Assembly: GCA_964196155.1 (NCBI GenBank)
Contig: CAXMRP010000065.1
Location: 1-45,855 of the forward strand
Origin: CAXMRP01 sp964196155
Lineage (GTDB): Bacteria; Pseudomonadota; Alphaproteobacteria; Rhizobiales; Afifellaceae
Direction of reading: 5' to 3'
DNA: 45,855 bases
Shown here in pieces: positions 33,407 through 42,455 of the stretch. How positions within the stretch are numbered: position 1 is the first letter of the stretch; each line of letters starts with the position of its first letter. The notes beneath the pieces were generated by a model. That model was not told the DNA's origin. It did no database searches and saw only the letters and a list, made by a program, of their open reading frames with translations. The position numbers were made by a program, and so were the translations under genes.

Positions 33407-34416
33407 GACAACTGGCTGGCCATTTTGAGAGCGGCAATCAGGCTGTCCGGTCGGGCGGTGCCGCTGCCGGCAATGTCAAAGGCGGTGCCGTGATCGGGCG
33501 AGGTGCGCACAAAAGGCAGGCCAAGCGTGACGTTGACGGCGCTGTCAAAGGCCAGCGTTTTGACCGGGATGAGCGCCTGATCGTGATACATGCAAAGCGC
33601 CGCGTCATAGCGCGCCCGTGCACTTTCATGAAACAGCGTATCGGCAGAAAGCGGCCCAGTTGCCGCGATACCGCTTTTTTGAAGTTCGGCAATTGCCGGG
33701 GCGATGATTTCATTGTCTTCGCGGCCCAACATTCCGCCTTCGCCGGCATGAGGATTGAGGCCGGCGATCGCCAGTCGTGGATTATCAATCCCAAACCGCG
33801 ACTGCAGATCGCCAGCGACAATCCGTCCGGTCTCGACAATCCGCTGCCGTGTCAGAGCACCAGGCACGTCGGCAAGCGGAATATGGACCGTGACCGGCAC
33901 CACGCGTAAGTCCGGTGCCGCCAGCATCATCACCGACGTGCAGGAAACACCCCAGTACCGCTGCGCCAAAACCGCCAGAAACTCGGTATGGCCTGGATGG
34001 GCAAACCCGGCATCGTGCAGCGCCTTCTTGTGAATGGGATTGGTGACCACGGCGCTTGCCTGTCCGTCGTGAACAAGGGAAACGGCCTGGGTTATCGACG
34101 CAAGCTGCGCCGTGGCATCGGCACGCTCAGGCGCACCGGGTTGGCCAAAAATCGGATCCTGGTCGGCAAGGCAGGGCAGCGCATCGGCAAAGGCCGCGAT
34201 CGCTGTATCCGGTGTTGCCTCGACAATCGGCATGTCGTCCCAGCCCAACAACGCCGCGCGCTTCCTGAGCCCGTCGCCATTGCCGATAAACAGAAAAGGC
34301 GCAATGGCAGCATCAGCCCGGTTGCGCCAGGCAGCAAGGGTGATGTCCAGACCAATGCCCGCCGGTTCGCCGAGCGTCAGCGCGACAGGGCGAGGGCTGT
34401 CATCTGGTTTCGTCAC
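33403..34416 (-). CDS. pdxA: 4-hydroxythreonine-4-phosphate dehydrogenase
   Basis: Step of the DXP-dependent pyridoxal-phosphate pathway: NAD-dependent oxidation and decarboxylation of 4-hydroxy-threonine phosphate. The 337 residues begin ALTLGEPAGIG, contain AHPGHTEFLA and CMYHDQALIPVK with metal-binding His residues, and NPHAGEGGMLGRED, all diagnostic. The C-terminal part HGTAFDIAGSGTARPDSLIAAL is typical. It lies six bases after the surA stop and overlaps rsmA by four bases, forming lptF-lptG-lptD-surA-pdxA-rsmA on the minus strand. Confidence 0.96.
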   Translation of the reverse strand: MTKPDDSPRPVALTLGEPAGIGLDITLAAWRNRADAAIAPFLFIGNGDGLRKRAALLGWDDMPIVEATPDTAIAAFADALPCLADQDPIFGQPGAPERADATAQLASITQAVSLVHDGQASAVVTNPIHKKALHDAGFAHPGHTEFLAVLAQRYWGVSCTSVMMLAAPDLRVVPVTVHIPLADVPGALTRQRIVETGRIVAGDLQSRFGIDNPRLAIAGLNPHAGEGGMLGREDNEIIAPAIAELQKSGIAATGPLSADTLFHESARARYDAALCMYHDQALIPVKTLAFDSAVNVTLGLPFVRTSPDHGTAFDIAGSGTARPDSLIAALKMASQLS

Positions 34417-34422
34417 CGGCCT

Positions 34423-35346
34423 CTAGCGCCGATCAATAACCGCATCGGCCCGCAAGTCGCGCAAATATCGGCGGGCGAGCAGTTGCCCGCGCTCATTCAT
34501 CAGGTTCTGACGGGTTTCAGTCGAGGCTTTCGATGCCCCGCGGATCGCCTCTTTGGAGCATACGCCGAATACCAGAAACCCTTCTGCCGACCGCACGGCC
34601 CGCGATGCCTGACCCGCTCCGGTTTCAGCAAGGACCTCGGCCATTTCCCCGTTGAGTTGGGATTCATCGCGCCGCATCGTTGGTTTTACGACGACATTTT
34701 TCAGTCCGCGTACTTTCTCCAGCGCCGAATTGCAGCCCGGATAGCTGGCGCGGAAAGCTTCGGCCTCGCGTTTGCGCTGGGATTCGTAGGCCTTGCTGCT
34801 TTTGCGCGGCACAATGAAGACGATCTCCTGCAGGCGAAACTCCGAAATTGTATCGCTCGCCTTGTCATCGCCACCAAGAGCAACGGCCACATCCCGCTCG
34901 GTCACTTCAACTGTTGCCCGGAACCGCGCTCGGACGATTTCGCCCCAGGCTATTTCGGCGCGAATGCGATTGCGCAGCGTCTTTGGATTGACGCCAGACT
35001 GCCGCAGCGAGGCTTCCAGACGCGACTGAGACATTTTCGTCCGGCTGGCAATCCCGGCGATCGCCTGATCGACTTTCGCGGTATCGACCGTGACATTGCG
35101 CCGTCCGGCTTCCTGCATCTTCAGCCGCTCATCGATCAGCTCCTCGATCGCTTTGGATTTGCCTGACCGGCCACCGGTCGTCAGCTTCAATAGCCGGGTC
35201 CGGTTCTGGATGTCATAGGTGGTGATCGGTTCATTATTGACCAGAATTTCGATCCGGCCCTGTGCGCCGGCCGGCTGATTGGCGATCGGCAAAATCAGAA
35301 AAATACCGGCAACAATGGCAAAGACAGCGTGGGAGAGTGGGGTCAT
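34423..35346 (-). CDS. SurA-like periplasmic chaperone/peptidyl-prolyl isomerase
   Basis: Periplasmic chaperone that escorts unfolded outer-membrane proteins, LptD among them, to BAM. A 307-residue precursor has a signal peptide (about 1-29, cleaved near AGAQG), then the SurA N domain with ILVNNEPITTYDIQNRTRLLKL and LIDERLKMQEA, and one divergent parvulin-like domain (about 165-270, EFRLQEIVFIVP). E. coli SurA has two parvulin domains and about 428 residues, so this is the shorter single-domain alphaproteobacterial form. Two Cys (in YPGCNSAL and GVCSKE) may form a disulfide. Its position directly after lptD fits the function. Confidence 0.88.
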   Translation of the reverse strand: MTPLSHAVFAIVAGIFLILPIANQPAGAQGRIEILVNNEPITTYDIQNRTRLLKLTTGGRSGKSKAIEELIDERLKMQEAGRRNVTVDTAKVDQAIAGIASRTKMSQSRLEASLRQSGVNPKTLRNRIRAEIAWGEIVRARFRATVEVTERDVAVALGGDDKASDTISEFRLQEIVFIVPRKSSKAYESQRKREAEAFRASYPGCNSALEKVRGLKNVVVKPTMRRDESQLNGEMAEVLAETGAGQASRAVRSAEGFLVFGVCSKEAIRGASKASTETRQNLMNERGQLLARRYLRDLRADAVIDRR

Positions 35347-35482
35347 TGTTCTTCAGGATTTCGCATCGGGGATCGGTTGGAAATAACACTGTTTGCGGCC
35401 ATCTGTGCAACCGGTGTTGCAAGGTTAAGGCAAAATTGCGGCGAAGGTTGCGATCCATGGCGATTGGCGGCACGCGCCGACC

Positions 35483-37801
35483 CTACTCCTTGAAGTGTCG
35501 GCGAACACCGTTTTCGCCGATCGTGCGAAGATTGACCCGCACGAACAGGGTTTTGTCATCAACCTGATCGGTATACCGGTCGCGGGTTTGCGAATAATCA
35601 ATCGACAAGGCAAAACACTCATTGTCGTAGGCAATGCCGATGCCGTGGCTGACCAGTTCGGTTTTGCGGATATCGAAGACAGTGGCGCCCGATATTGACC
35701 AGTTTTCGCCGAGCGCCAGCGTCGCTTCGCTGGAAAATTCCTCGCGATCGGTTATGATGCCGACCGCCGGTCGCGCCCGCAAAAACGCATAGCCAACCTT
35801 GGCGTTCGATCGGCCACGAACCGCCGTTGCCACCAGTTCAGCGCGGTTGACCGTCAGATCATCGTCGGAAAGGCGCCCCCTTGCTGTCACAGCCATGCCA
35901 CTGCCGGTATCCACCGTCAGGCGGCCAACAATGTCTGATGCCTGGGTATCCAGTCCCGATTGAATGCCCGAAAGCGCCGGGTCGGCCAGCGCGTAGGAAT
36001 TGATCCCGGCCACTTGGAACGACTGGCCAACAACCGCGTCCAGGGAGAATCCGTTCATGAAACGGGCCTGATAGGTGAGGCCGACATTGGCACGCGTGCC
36101 GCCCTCCTGCCGGTCATAACCGGTAAATTTGTTCCAGGAGAATAAATTGGTGGTGTCAAACACCAGACCCTGGGAATCGTCATTGGGCAGTTTGCCAACC
36201 TGGCGTTCGTTCGGCCGGGCAATAATCTGCACCACGGGGCTGATCGTCTGGGTGGCATATTCGCTGGCGATCAGGATCGGCCATTTATATTCCAAGCCGA
36301 CAGCCGGCATCGCCCGGCCGGTGGCAGAACCCGAATTCAGGCCGGCCGTCATATCATCGAACGACCCCCAGTTCAGGGCGACATCCATATAGGCAAATGG
36401 CGTAAACACATGGCCGCCCGGCGCCACCAGTGTGCGCTTCCAGGCAACATTTGACGATAACCGGGCCGAACTGCCGGCTACACCGGCATAATAATCAGTC
36501 TCCGGAGCAACGCGCACATCGCTATTTTCTCGGGTCAGCGCCGTCAGATTGGAATCCACCGTAACCTGGCCACCGAACACAGGCTGATCGACCACATAAT
36601 TATGGTCAGCCACAGGCAGGACAACGGCCTGTTCCTTCTGATCGTCGTGGACTATCACTGTCTTGGAGACGATGTCGATTTCGACCGTATTTTCCCGTTG
36701 CACCCGGTAAAACAGCGTGCGCATATCGAAATGGTTTTGTTCTGTCATCCCCGTCAGGTAGATTGACGATTCAATATCCTTGGCGTTGTCGCCGGTGATC
36801 GAATAGTCACGGCCATACGCCCGATCCGACGAAGCAAAGACGTCCCAACCCCAGATCCAGTTTGAGTTGATCGCAAACTGACCTTCAGAACCAATGCTGC
36901 CGCGGGCTGTCCGGTAACCGCTGAGCTTCCTGCCGATATTATTGACGAACACTTCCTTGTCGGTCTGAAAAATTCCAGTTGCCCTGATCCGGTATGAACC
37001 ATCCATCAACCGGTGCCGCCACTCCACATCGCCATGTAGCCCCTGCCGTGAATACACAGTTGGCGTAAAGGTGATGTCATAGTTGGGCGCCAGATTGAAA
37101 AACATCGGTACCGAAACGCCAACGCCAAGGGATTCCCTGGCGCTGACCCCGGGGACCAGCAGGCCAGACTTGCGCTTGATCCGCGGATCGGCGTGAAAGA
37201 AATACGGCAGGTAGGCGATCGGAATGCCGAAAAATTCCAGCGAGGCATTCTCGTAGGAAACCGTTTGCGTGCGATTATCGTGGATGATCGTCGCCGCCTT
37301 GATCTGCCAGAACGGCGGCCGCTCGGGATGGTCCTTGCATTGCTCGCAGGCCGTATAGACGCCCTGTTTGAATACAGTGATTTCCCCGTCCCGACGTTCC
37401 GCGCTTTCGGCCGCAAACCGGGCGCGTTCCGTGGTCAAAACATTGATCGACCGGACAAATCCGTCGCGGAAATTGTCGGTCAGGTCAATTTCGGATGCGG
37501 TAATGATGTTACCGGCCGGCTCAAGAATACGTACATTGCCGCTGGCAACCAGCCGTCGTGAAATCTGGAAATAGGTGACACGTTCGGCCGTCACCACATA
37601 ATCAATATAATAAATTTCAACCTGGCCAATGGCTTCAACGATATTGTTGTCGAAATCGTAGACCAGCTGGTCGGCTTCCAGCAGCATCTGCGCATCAGGA
37701 TCGGACTGAAATGCCCCGGCAAACGGATCGGAGGAAGCCTGTCCCGATTGCGCCGCCAGCGCAGACGGCGCGGCGTACAGGACAATCATCACGCAAAGCA
37801 C
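35483..37801 (-). CDS. lptD: LPS-assembly protein LptD, start uncertain
   Basis: Outer-membrane beta-barrel that, with LptE, inserts lipopolysaccharide into the outer leaflet. The sequence has an OstA-type N-terminal domain (MLLEADQLVYDF, VTYFQISRRLVASGNV), a CEQC pair in GVYTACEQCKDHPERPPFW, then a long barrel region rich in alternating aromatic strands, ending VRVNLRTIGENGVRRHF. About 770 residues, normal for the family. The frame stays open upstream to 37981 inside lptG, but no ribosome-binding site or proper signal peptide exists in frame. The GTG at 37801 is a provisional start. A perfect AGGAGG and ATG lie just upstream in another frame (next entry), so a one-base frameshift or coupled leader is suspected. 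Confidence 0.9.
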   Translation of the reverse strand: MLCVMIVLYAAPSALAAQSGQASSDPFAGAFQSDPDAQMLLEADQLVYDFDNNIVEAIGQVEIYYIDYVVTAERVTYFQISRRLVASGNVRILEPAGNIITASEIDLTDNFRDGFVRSINVLTTERARFAAESAERRDGEITVFKQGVYTACEQCKDHPERPPFWQIKAATIIHDNRTQTVSYENASLEFFGIPIAYLPYFFHADPRIKRKSGLLVPGVSARESLGVGVSVPMFFNLAPNYDITFTPTVYSRQGLHGDVEWRHRLMDGSYRIRATGIFQTDKEVFVNNIGRKLSGYRTARGSIGSEGQFAINSNWIWGWDVFASSDRAYGRDYSITGDNAKDIESSIYLTGMTEQNHFDMRTLFYRVQRENTVEIDIVSKTVIVHDDQKEQAVVLPVADHNYVVDQPVFGGQVTVDSNLTALTRENSDVRVAPETDYYAGVAGSSARLSSNVAWKRTLVAPGGHVFTPFAYMDVALNWGSFDDMTAGLNSGSATGRAMPAVGLEYKWPILIASEYATQTISPVVQIIARPNERQVGKLPNDDSQGLVFDTTNLFSWNKFTGYDRQEGGTRANVGLTYQARFMNGFSLDAVVGQSFQVAGINSYALADPALSGIQSGLDTQASDIVGRLTVDTGSGMAVTARGRLSDDDLTVNRAELVATAVRGRSNAKVGYAFLRARPAVGIITDREEFSSEATLALGENWSISGATVFDIRKTELVSHGIGIAYDNECFALSIDYSQTRDRYTDQVDDKTLFVRVNLRTIGENGVRRHFKE

Positions 37802-37806
37802 GGCGG

Positions 37807-37856
37807 CTATCGGGTAAATCGCTCCGGCATACGCGCAAACATCACCGCAGCCTCCT
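37807..37856 (-). other. AGGAGG plus 11-codon frame at the lptD start
   Basis: On the minus strand AGGAGG (37856-37851) is followed after eight bases by ATG (37842) and MFARMPERFTR, ending TAG at 37809-37807. This gives the ideal positive N-region of a signal peptide; the hydrophobic part and cleavage site (IAAVLCVMIVLYAAPSALAA) continue in the lptD frame, offset by one base. Adding one base in the CCC run at about 37813-37815 would join them. It is either a sequencing or assembly error, a true frameshift, or a leader cistron coupled to a GTG start of lptD. Confidence 0.65.
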
Positions 37857-37914
37857 GCGAGGTATCGCAGAACACTCCAATCCCTGTTTCGCACTGTGCG
37901 CCTGCCGGTCAAGG

Positions 37915-38997
37915 CTAACCGTCCTCCAGATACAACAACACTGTCCCGCCGAATGTCAGCGCAATGACGGACGGAGCCCACGCAGCAAATACCGCGCTGA
38001 CAATTCCGTTCCCGCCCAGATCACGCAAAAACTCCGACAACACATAAAGCAAAAACCCCGAAATCACACCTGCCAGCACAAGCTTGCCTGTTCCACCTGA
38101 ACGCGCAAGCTTCAGGCAGAACGAACCGGCAAGCACCACCATCGCCGTCAGATAGAACGGACGGGCCAGAAGATTGTGGAATGCGTACCGGAACCGGTCA
38201 ATCTTTAATCCTGAATCCCGTGCAGTTTCAATAAATTGTGGCAGGCTGAACACGGATTGACTCTCCGGACGCGTGAGGATCTTGCCGATCTCTTCCGCGC
38301 TGAGATTTGTGGACAATATATAGCGATCCAGCACCACCGGCTGGGCGCCAGCTGCAACAATGGTCGCATTGTCCAAAATCCAGCCTGATTCGCCAAAACT
38401 GGCCGCGGCGGCGGATGCTTTTTCCCGGAAATTGCCGTCGTGATCAAGCACAACAGCGGTTACACCAATAAGTGTCAGCGGGTCCGGATCGACTGCCTTG
38501 GCATATATGATCGACTGGTTTTCATCCGAAGCCTGCCGGAACCAGACATCCTGGGTGCGCCGATTCAGGTCGCGGCCATGCAGGATACTCTCGATCAACC
38601 GCGAACTGTCATTGAGCCTGCTGGCATTTGGATTGACAAAGGCGACGAACAGTACGCCGGCGGCAAAAACAATAATCAGCGCTGGCCGCAACATGCCCCA
38701 GACCGAAATACCGCTGGCTCGCGCCACGGCCAGCTCTGATCGGCGGGTCAGGTTGACCAGGCACAAAATGGAACCGATCAGCACTGCAAACGGCAAGACC
38801 TGCTCGGCCAGAAATGGCAGGCGCATCCAGGTAACCTGGAAAGTCAAAATGAGCGTGAAGTCGGGATGGTTTGAAAAGCGCCGCAAAAACTCCGTGATAT
38901 CAGCGATATGGGCAATGCCGACGATCGTCGAAAGCACCAGGGTGATGGTGGCAAGCAGGCGGCGCGCCACATAAAAACTGAACGTATGCGCAATCAT
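37915..38997 (-). CDS. lptG: LPS export permease LptG
   Basis: Inner-membrane half of the LptB2FG ABC transporter that lifts lipopolysaccharide from the inner membrane onto the Lpt bridge. The 360 residues show the LptF/LptG family plan: N-terminal helices (FYVARRLLATITLVLSTIVG), coupling-helix region LPFAVLIGSILCLVNLTRRSEL-type stretch (shortened: LVNLTRRSELAVARASGIS), a periplasmic jelly-roll domain (about 125-260) and three C-terminal helices. The ATG at 38997 is chosen because family members begin just before this helix; upstream in-frame sequence overlaps lptF. It lies seven bases after the lptF stop. Confidence 0.93.
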   Translation of the reverse strand: MIAHTFSFYVARRLLATITLVLSTIVGIAHIADITEFLRRFSNHPDFTLILTFQVTWMRLPFLAEQVLPFAVLIGSILCLVNLTRRSELAVARASGISVWGMLRPALIIVFAAGVLFVAFVNPNASRLNDSSRLIESILHGRDLNRRTQDVWFRQASDENQSIIYAKAVDPDPLTLIGVTAVVLDHDGNFREKASAAAASFGESGWILDNATIVAAGAQPVVLDRYILSTNLSAEEIGKILTRPESQSVFSLPQFIETARDSGLKIDRFRYAFHNLLARPFYLTAMVVLAGSFCLKLARSGGTGKLVLAGVISGFLLYVLSEFLRDLGGNGIVSAVFAAWAPSVIALTFGGTVLLYLEDG

Positions 38998-39004
38998 TCG
39001 CAGA

Positions 39005-40195
39005 TCAGCTTTCCTGCGCGCCGGATGCCGCCGGCCGCCCGAACAGGTTTGCCGGCAACCGCGCCGCAATCGCCCGGCCAAGGCGGATCACAACAGCGGG
39101 CATATGCACACGGATGTTAAGCCACAAGCCAATCAGGCCCACAAAAAATCCGGCAATCGGCACGGCATAGAAAATCGTCCAGGCGATCGTGCTGGCGTCG
39201 CTGACAGCAAGCGCGAAAAATCCTGCTGCGCGCAGCGCCATGCACAAGCCCGCGCCCGATGCAATCGCCAGCCGGATATCATTCCGGTTGGCGCGCGCCC
39301 GCCCGACGAACGCCGCGATAATCACGGCAAATGCCAGCGGATAAAGCGGCGCGGAAAATCGCTCGTGCAGCTCACGATTGAGCGATATCGTCTTGCCGGG
39401 ATTATCCTCGGCAACCATGATTTTCTCCAGCAGCCCCCTTGTCGTCATTTCCTTCGGCGATTGGGATGAGGACACCGCCGCTTGCGTGAATTGGCTGAGA
39501 TCGATGGCATAGGTATCAAAGGCCACGACATTGACCGAGCCATTGTTGGCCTGTTCGCGGATAATGTTGCCGTTGGCCAGCACCAGAAAGGCACCTCTTT
39601 CCCGCTCCAGCAGCGCGCCGCGGGCGGCGACATACTGGACACTTTCGTTGTCTTTGCGTGAATCGGAAACAAATATTCCCGCAAAGCTGCCGTCGGCCAC
39701 CCGCTCGCGGATATGCAGCGTTACCTTGCCGCCCTCCAGCGACCGGAATCCGCCATCCTGTACTGCGCTGGATACCAGGTCAGCCCGTACCCGGTAGACC
39801 AGTTCGCGAAGGCCCGATGTACTAAGTGGCGTTACCAGAAGATGGGACAGGTACAAAAACAACGTCAGCATCGATGCAGCCAGCCCGATCGGCCGCAATA
39901 TGGTTCGCCGCGGTGCGCCAGATGCGGTGATCGCAGTCAATTCGCTGTCACTGTGAAGCTCACTGAGGGCCATCAGCAGCCCGATCATGAAGGCGATCGG
40001 CGCAATAATCTGGATCACCGCCGGCAGTGCCAGCACTGTCATGATGAGAAACATCCAGATGCTCTGGCCGCTGGTCGTCACCACATCAAGGCGTTGCAGA
40101 AATTCAATCAGCCAGATGATGCACACCAGAACGCCGAGCGAACCGCCGAAAGCGATCGCAATTCGCCGAAACACATAACGCTCAAATACCGGCAT
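39005..40195 (-). CDS. lptF: LPS export permease LptF
   Basis: Partner of LptG in LptB2FG. The 396 residues begin MPVFERYVFRRIAIAFGG, typical of alphaproteobacterial LptF, with SELHSDSELTAITASGAPRR marking the cytoplasmic coupling region, a periplasmic domain (about 130-270, including LHIRERVADGSFAGIFVSD) and C-terminal helices. The ATG at 40195 is preferred because AGGA lies eight bases upstream; in-frame alternatives are ATG at 40216 and 40225. First gene of lptF-lptG-lptD-surA-pdxA-rsmA. LptB, LptA and LptC are not in the window. Divergent from pepA across about 218 bases. Confidence 0.93.
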   Translation of the reverse strand: MPVFERYVFRRIAIAFGGSLGVLVCIIWLIEFLQRLDVVTTSGQSIWMFLIMTVLALPAVIQIIAPIAFMIGLLMALSELHSDSELTAITASGAPRRTILRPIGLAASMLTLFLYLSHLLVTPLSTSGLRELVYRVRADLVSSAVQDGGFRSLEGGKVTLHIRERVADGSFAGIFVSDSRKDNESVQYVAARGALLERERGAFLVLANGNIIREQANNGSVNVVAFDTYAIDLSQFTQAAVSSSQSPKEMTTRGLLEKIMVAEDNPGKTISLNRELHERFSAPLYPLAFAVIIAAFVGRARANRNDIRLAIASGAGLCMALRAAGFFALAVSDASTIAWTIFYAVPIAGFFVGLIGLWLNIRVHMPAVVIRLGRAIAARLPANLFGRPAASGAQES

Positions 40196-40328
40196 CGGGG
40201 TTGTCCTGTTAGCCATGCGGACCATCAATTGTTAAGCCTAAAAAAGGGCCAACGACCATGGTTAACGCGATATTTCATAGTGTGCGAACATTCGCCGCCC
40301 GATCCAAACCTGTGAATGCGGGTAAATG

Positions 40329-40357
40329 TTGACGTTTCGGGCGAGCCCGTGTCTACC
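40329..40357 (+). promoter_or_regulatory. Candidate pepA promoter with palindrome in the spacer
   Basis: TTGACG (40329-40334) and TCTACC (40352-40357) are 17 bases apart, about 57 bases before the pepA ATG. The spacer contains CGGGC-GA-GCCCG (40338-40349), a perfect palindrome around GA, a plausible operator position. Confidence 0.45.
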
Positions 40358-40413
40358 GTTTCATCCGATAAACACACGAATTCAAATCCAAACAACAGGC
40401 AAGAGACATAAAT

Positions 40414-41910
40414 ATGGCAAAACGCCTCGAAATCTCATTTGTAAAGCCGGCATCCCCCACTCGTGGTTGCGCCGTATTTCTTGTTGCCAAAAAGCTTGAT
40501 CTGGGCGAGCACGCCGCCGCATTTAACAAGAAAATCGGCAGTCCGCTGGCCCGCGCCTCCAAGGCCGCCGGATTTGATGGCGAAGCGCGAAAAACAATCG
40601 AAATTCTTGCGCCGGCCAAATCAAATCTTGGCCGCGCCGTCTTTATCGGTATTGGCGAAGTCGGCAAGATGGGCGAAACCGACTGGTTGCGGTTGGGCGG
40701 TGCGATTGCCCGCACATTGCGCGACGATACCGAGGCTACCATCGTGGTTGAACTGCCCGGCAAGGGCGAAGTGACACCCGATCAGGCCGCAACCCTGGCG
40801 TTGGGCATGGTTATGCGCAACTACCGGTTCGACACCTACAAGACGAAGACGGCCAAGAAAGCGCCGGCGACAGCCAAGGTTCGCATCCAGGTTGCCAGCC
40901 CTCGCGCGGTGTCGGCAAGCTGGCGCGCTGCCAAGGCCGTGTCGGCCGGCATTGAATTGGCCCGCAATCTTGTCAACGAGCCAGCCAATGTGCTTGGACC
41001 GATCGAATTTGCCGAGCGGTTGACGGCTCTGACCAGCCTCGGCCTGGAGGTCAAGGTCTATGATGAAAAAGCGCTGGCTCGACAGAAAATGGGCGCGCTT
41101 TTAGGCGTGGCGCAAGGTTCGCGCCGGCCTGCCCGTGTTGTCGTCATGACGTGGAACGGTGGCAAGGCCAAAGATCGGCCGCTAGCGCTGGTCGGCAAGG
41201 GTGTGGTGTTCGACACCGGCGGCATATCGATCAAGCCCGCCGGCGGCATGGAAGACATGAAGGGTGATATGGGTGGCGCCGCGGCTGTTGCCGGCGCCAT
41301 GTGCGCCATCGCCGGGCGCAAGGCCAAGGCCAACGTCGTGGGTATCGTCGGGCTGGTCGAAAACATGCCTGATGGTAATGCCCAGCGCCCCGGCGATATC
41401 GTCACCTCGATGTCCGGCCAGACCATCGAAGTGATCAACACCGATGCCGAAGGTCGTCTGGTTCTGGCGGATATCCTGACATTTATCCAGAAAACGAAAA
41501 ATCCGAAGGCGATGATCGATCTGGCAACGCTGACCGGGGCCATCATCGTTGCTCTTGGCAAGGACCATGCGGGCCTGTTTTCCAACAATGACGAACTGTC
41601 GGCAAGCCTGACCGGCGCGGGTCTGGCGACTGGCGAAAAACTTTGGCGTCTGCCGCTTGGCGCTGCTTACGACAAATTGATCGATTCCCGCTTTGCCGAT
41701 ATGAAAAATACCGGCGGGCGATGGGGTGGATCGATCACCGCCGCCCAGTTCCTGCACCGTTATGTCGAAAATGACACGCCGTGGGCGCATCTGGACGTTG
41801 CCGGTACCGCCATGGCCTCGCCCTCATCCGACACCAACCGCTCCTGGGCGTCAGGCTTTGGCGTGCGTCTTCTCGACCGGCTGGTCCGCGACGCCTACGA
41901 GAAGAAATAA
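40414..41910 (+). CDS. pepA: Leucyl aminopeptidase (M17)
   Basis: Hexameric two-metal cytosolic aminopeptidase; E. coli PepA also binds DNA in Xer recombination and car regulation. The 498 residues have an N-terminal macro-like domain and a C-terminal peptidase domain with KGVVFDTGGISIKP (Lys262, Asp267), the metal ligand Asp285 in MKGDMGG and the signature NTDAEGRL (342-349). All metal and catalytic residues are present. The C-terminus has WAHLDVAGTAM and SGFGVRLLDRLV. It is followed 17 bases later by holC, the usual pepA-holC pair. Confidence 0.96.
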   Translation: MAKRLEISFVKPASPTRGCAVFLVAKKLDLGEHAAAFNKKIGSPLARASKAAGFDGEARKTIEILAPAKSNLGRAVFIGIGEVGKMGETDWLRLGGAIARTLRDDTEATIVVELPGKGEVTPDQAATLALGMVMRNYRFDTYKTKTAKKAPATAKVRIQVASPRAVSASWRAAKAVSAGIELARNLVNEPANVLGPIEFAERLTALTSLGLEVKVYDEKALARQKMGALLGVAQGSRRPARVVVMTWNGGKAKDRPLALVGKGVVFDTGGISIKPAGGMEDMKGDMGGAAAVAGAMCAIAGRKAKANVVGIVGLVENMPDGNAQRPGDIVTSMSGQTIEVINTDAEGRLVLADILTFIQKTKNPKAMIDLATLTGAIIVALGKDHAGLFSNNDELSASLTGAGLATGEKLWRLPLGAAYDKLIDSRFADMKNTGGRWGGSITAAQFLHRYVENDTPWAHLDVAGTAMASPSSDTNRSWASGFGVRLLDRLVRDAYEKK

Positions 41911-41927
41911 CAACCGGCGGCAATCCC

Positions 41928-42437
41928 GTGACCGAAGTGATGTTCTACCATCTGGAGACCCGCACGCTGGCCGATGTGCTGCCGGGCCTGCTGTCCCGAT
42001 GTCTGGAACGCGGCTGGCGAACAGTGATTCAGTCAGCCGATGAGGGCCGGCTTGCCGCGCTCAATGACCGGCTGTGGACCTTCGATGACGCCGGATTTCT
42101 GCCCCATGGGACAGCGGAAGACGGGCAGGCCGCCAACCAGCCGATCTGGCTGACGACGGGGACGGACAATCCCAACGGTGCCACGGTCCGCTTTCTGGTC
42201 GATGGCGCGCCATTGCCGGAACCGAGCGAAGCGCAAACCTATGACCGGATTGTGTTTTTGTTCGACGGTTTGGATCCCGATGCGCTCGGCCATGCCCGCA
42301 CATCGTGGAAAGCGGCAGGCGAAAGCGGTCATGATGCGCAGTATTGGCGTCAGGACGAAAACGGCCGCTGGCAGCAGCAAGAAGGGGGCAAGAATGCTGA
42401 AACTGGCACTGCTGAAGCTGGCAAGGACGGGGCTTGA
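41928..42437 (+). CDS. holC: DNA polymerase III subunit chi
   Basis: Accessory clamp-loader subunit that links the polymerase to SSB. The 169 residues start with EVMFYHLETRTLADVLPGLL and contain CLERGWRTVIQSADEGRLAALNDRLWTF in its conserved parts (ERGWR, LNDRLW), FLPHGTA and PIWLTTG, then DRIVFLFDGLDPDAL. The GTG at 41928 gives MTEVMFYH, matching family starts; GTG 41937 and ATG 41940 are alternatives. The last 18 residues are a Glu/Ala/Gly-rich extension beyond the usual chi length. It converges with the CHAD gene 18 bases later. Confidence 0.92.
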   Translation: MTEVMFYHLETRTLADVLPGLLSRCLERGWRTVIQSADEGRLAALNDRLWTFDDAGFLPHGTAEDGQAANQPIWLTTGTDNPNGATVRFLVDGAPLPEPSEAQTYDRIVFLFDGLDPDALGHARTSWKAAGESGHDAQYWRQDENGRWQQQEGGKNAETGTAEAGKDGA

Positions 42438-42455
42438 TGTCCTCAGCTGATGGGG

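Noticed and set aside
33988..35166. 392-codon plus-strand frame over pdxA and surA
   Set aside because: Antisense of two well-supported genes; composition artefact.
35234..35473. 79-codon minus-strand frame between lptD and surA
   Set aside because: Most of it overlaps the surA signal peptide in another frame and has no ribosome-binding site.
40228..40262. Possible CtrA site (TTAA-N7-TTAA) before lptF
   Set aside because: Only one TTAAC half-site is intact; the other half does not match.
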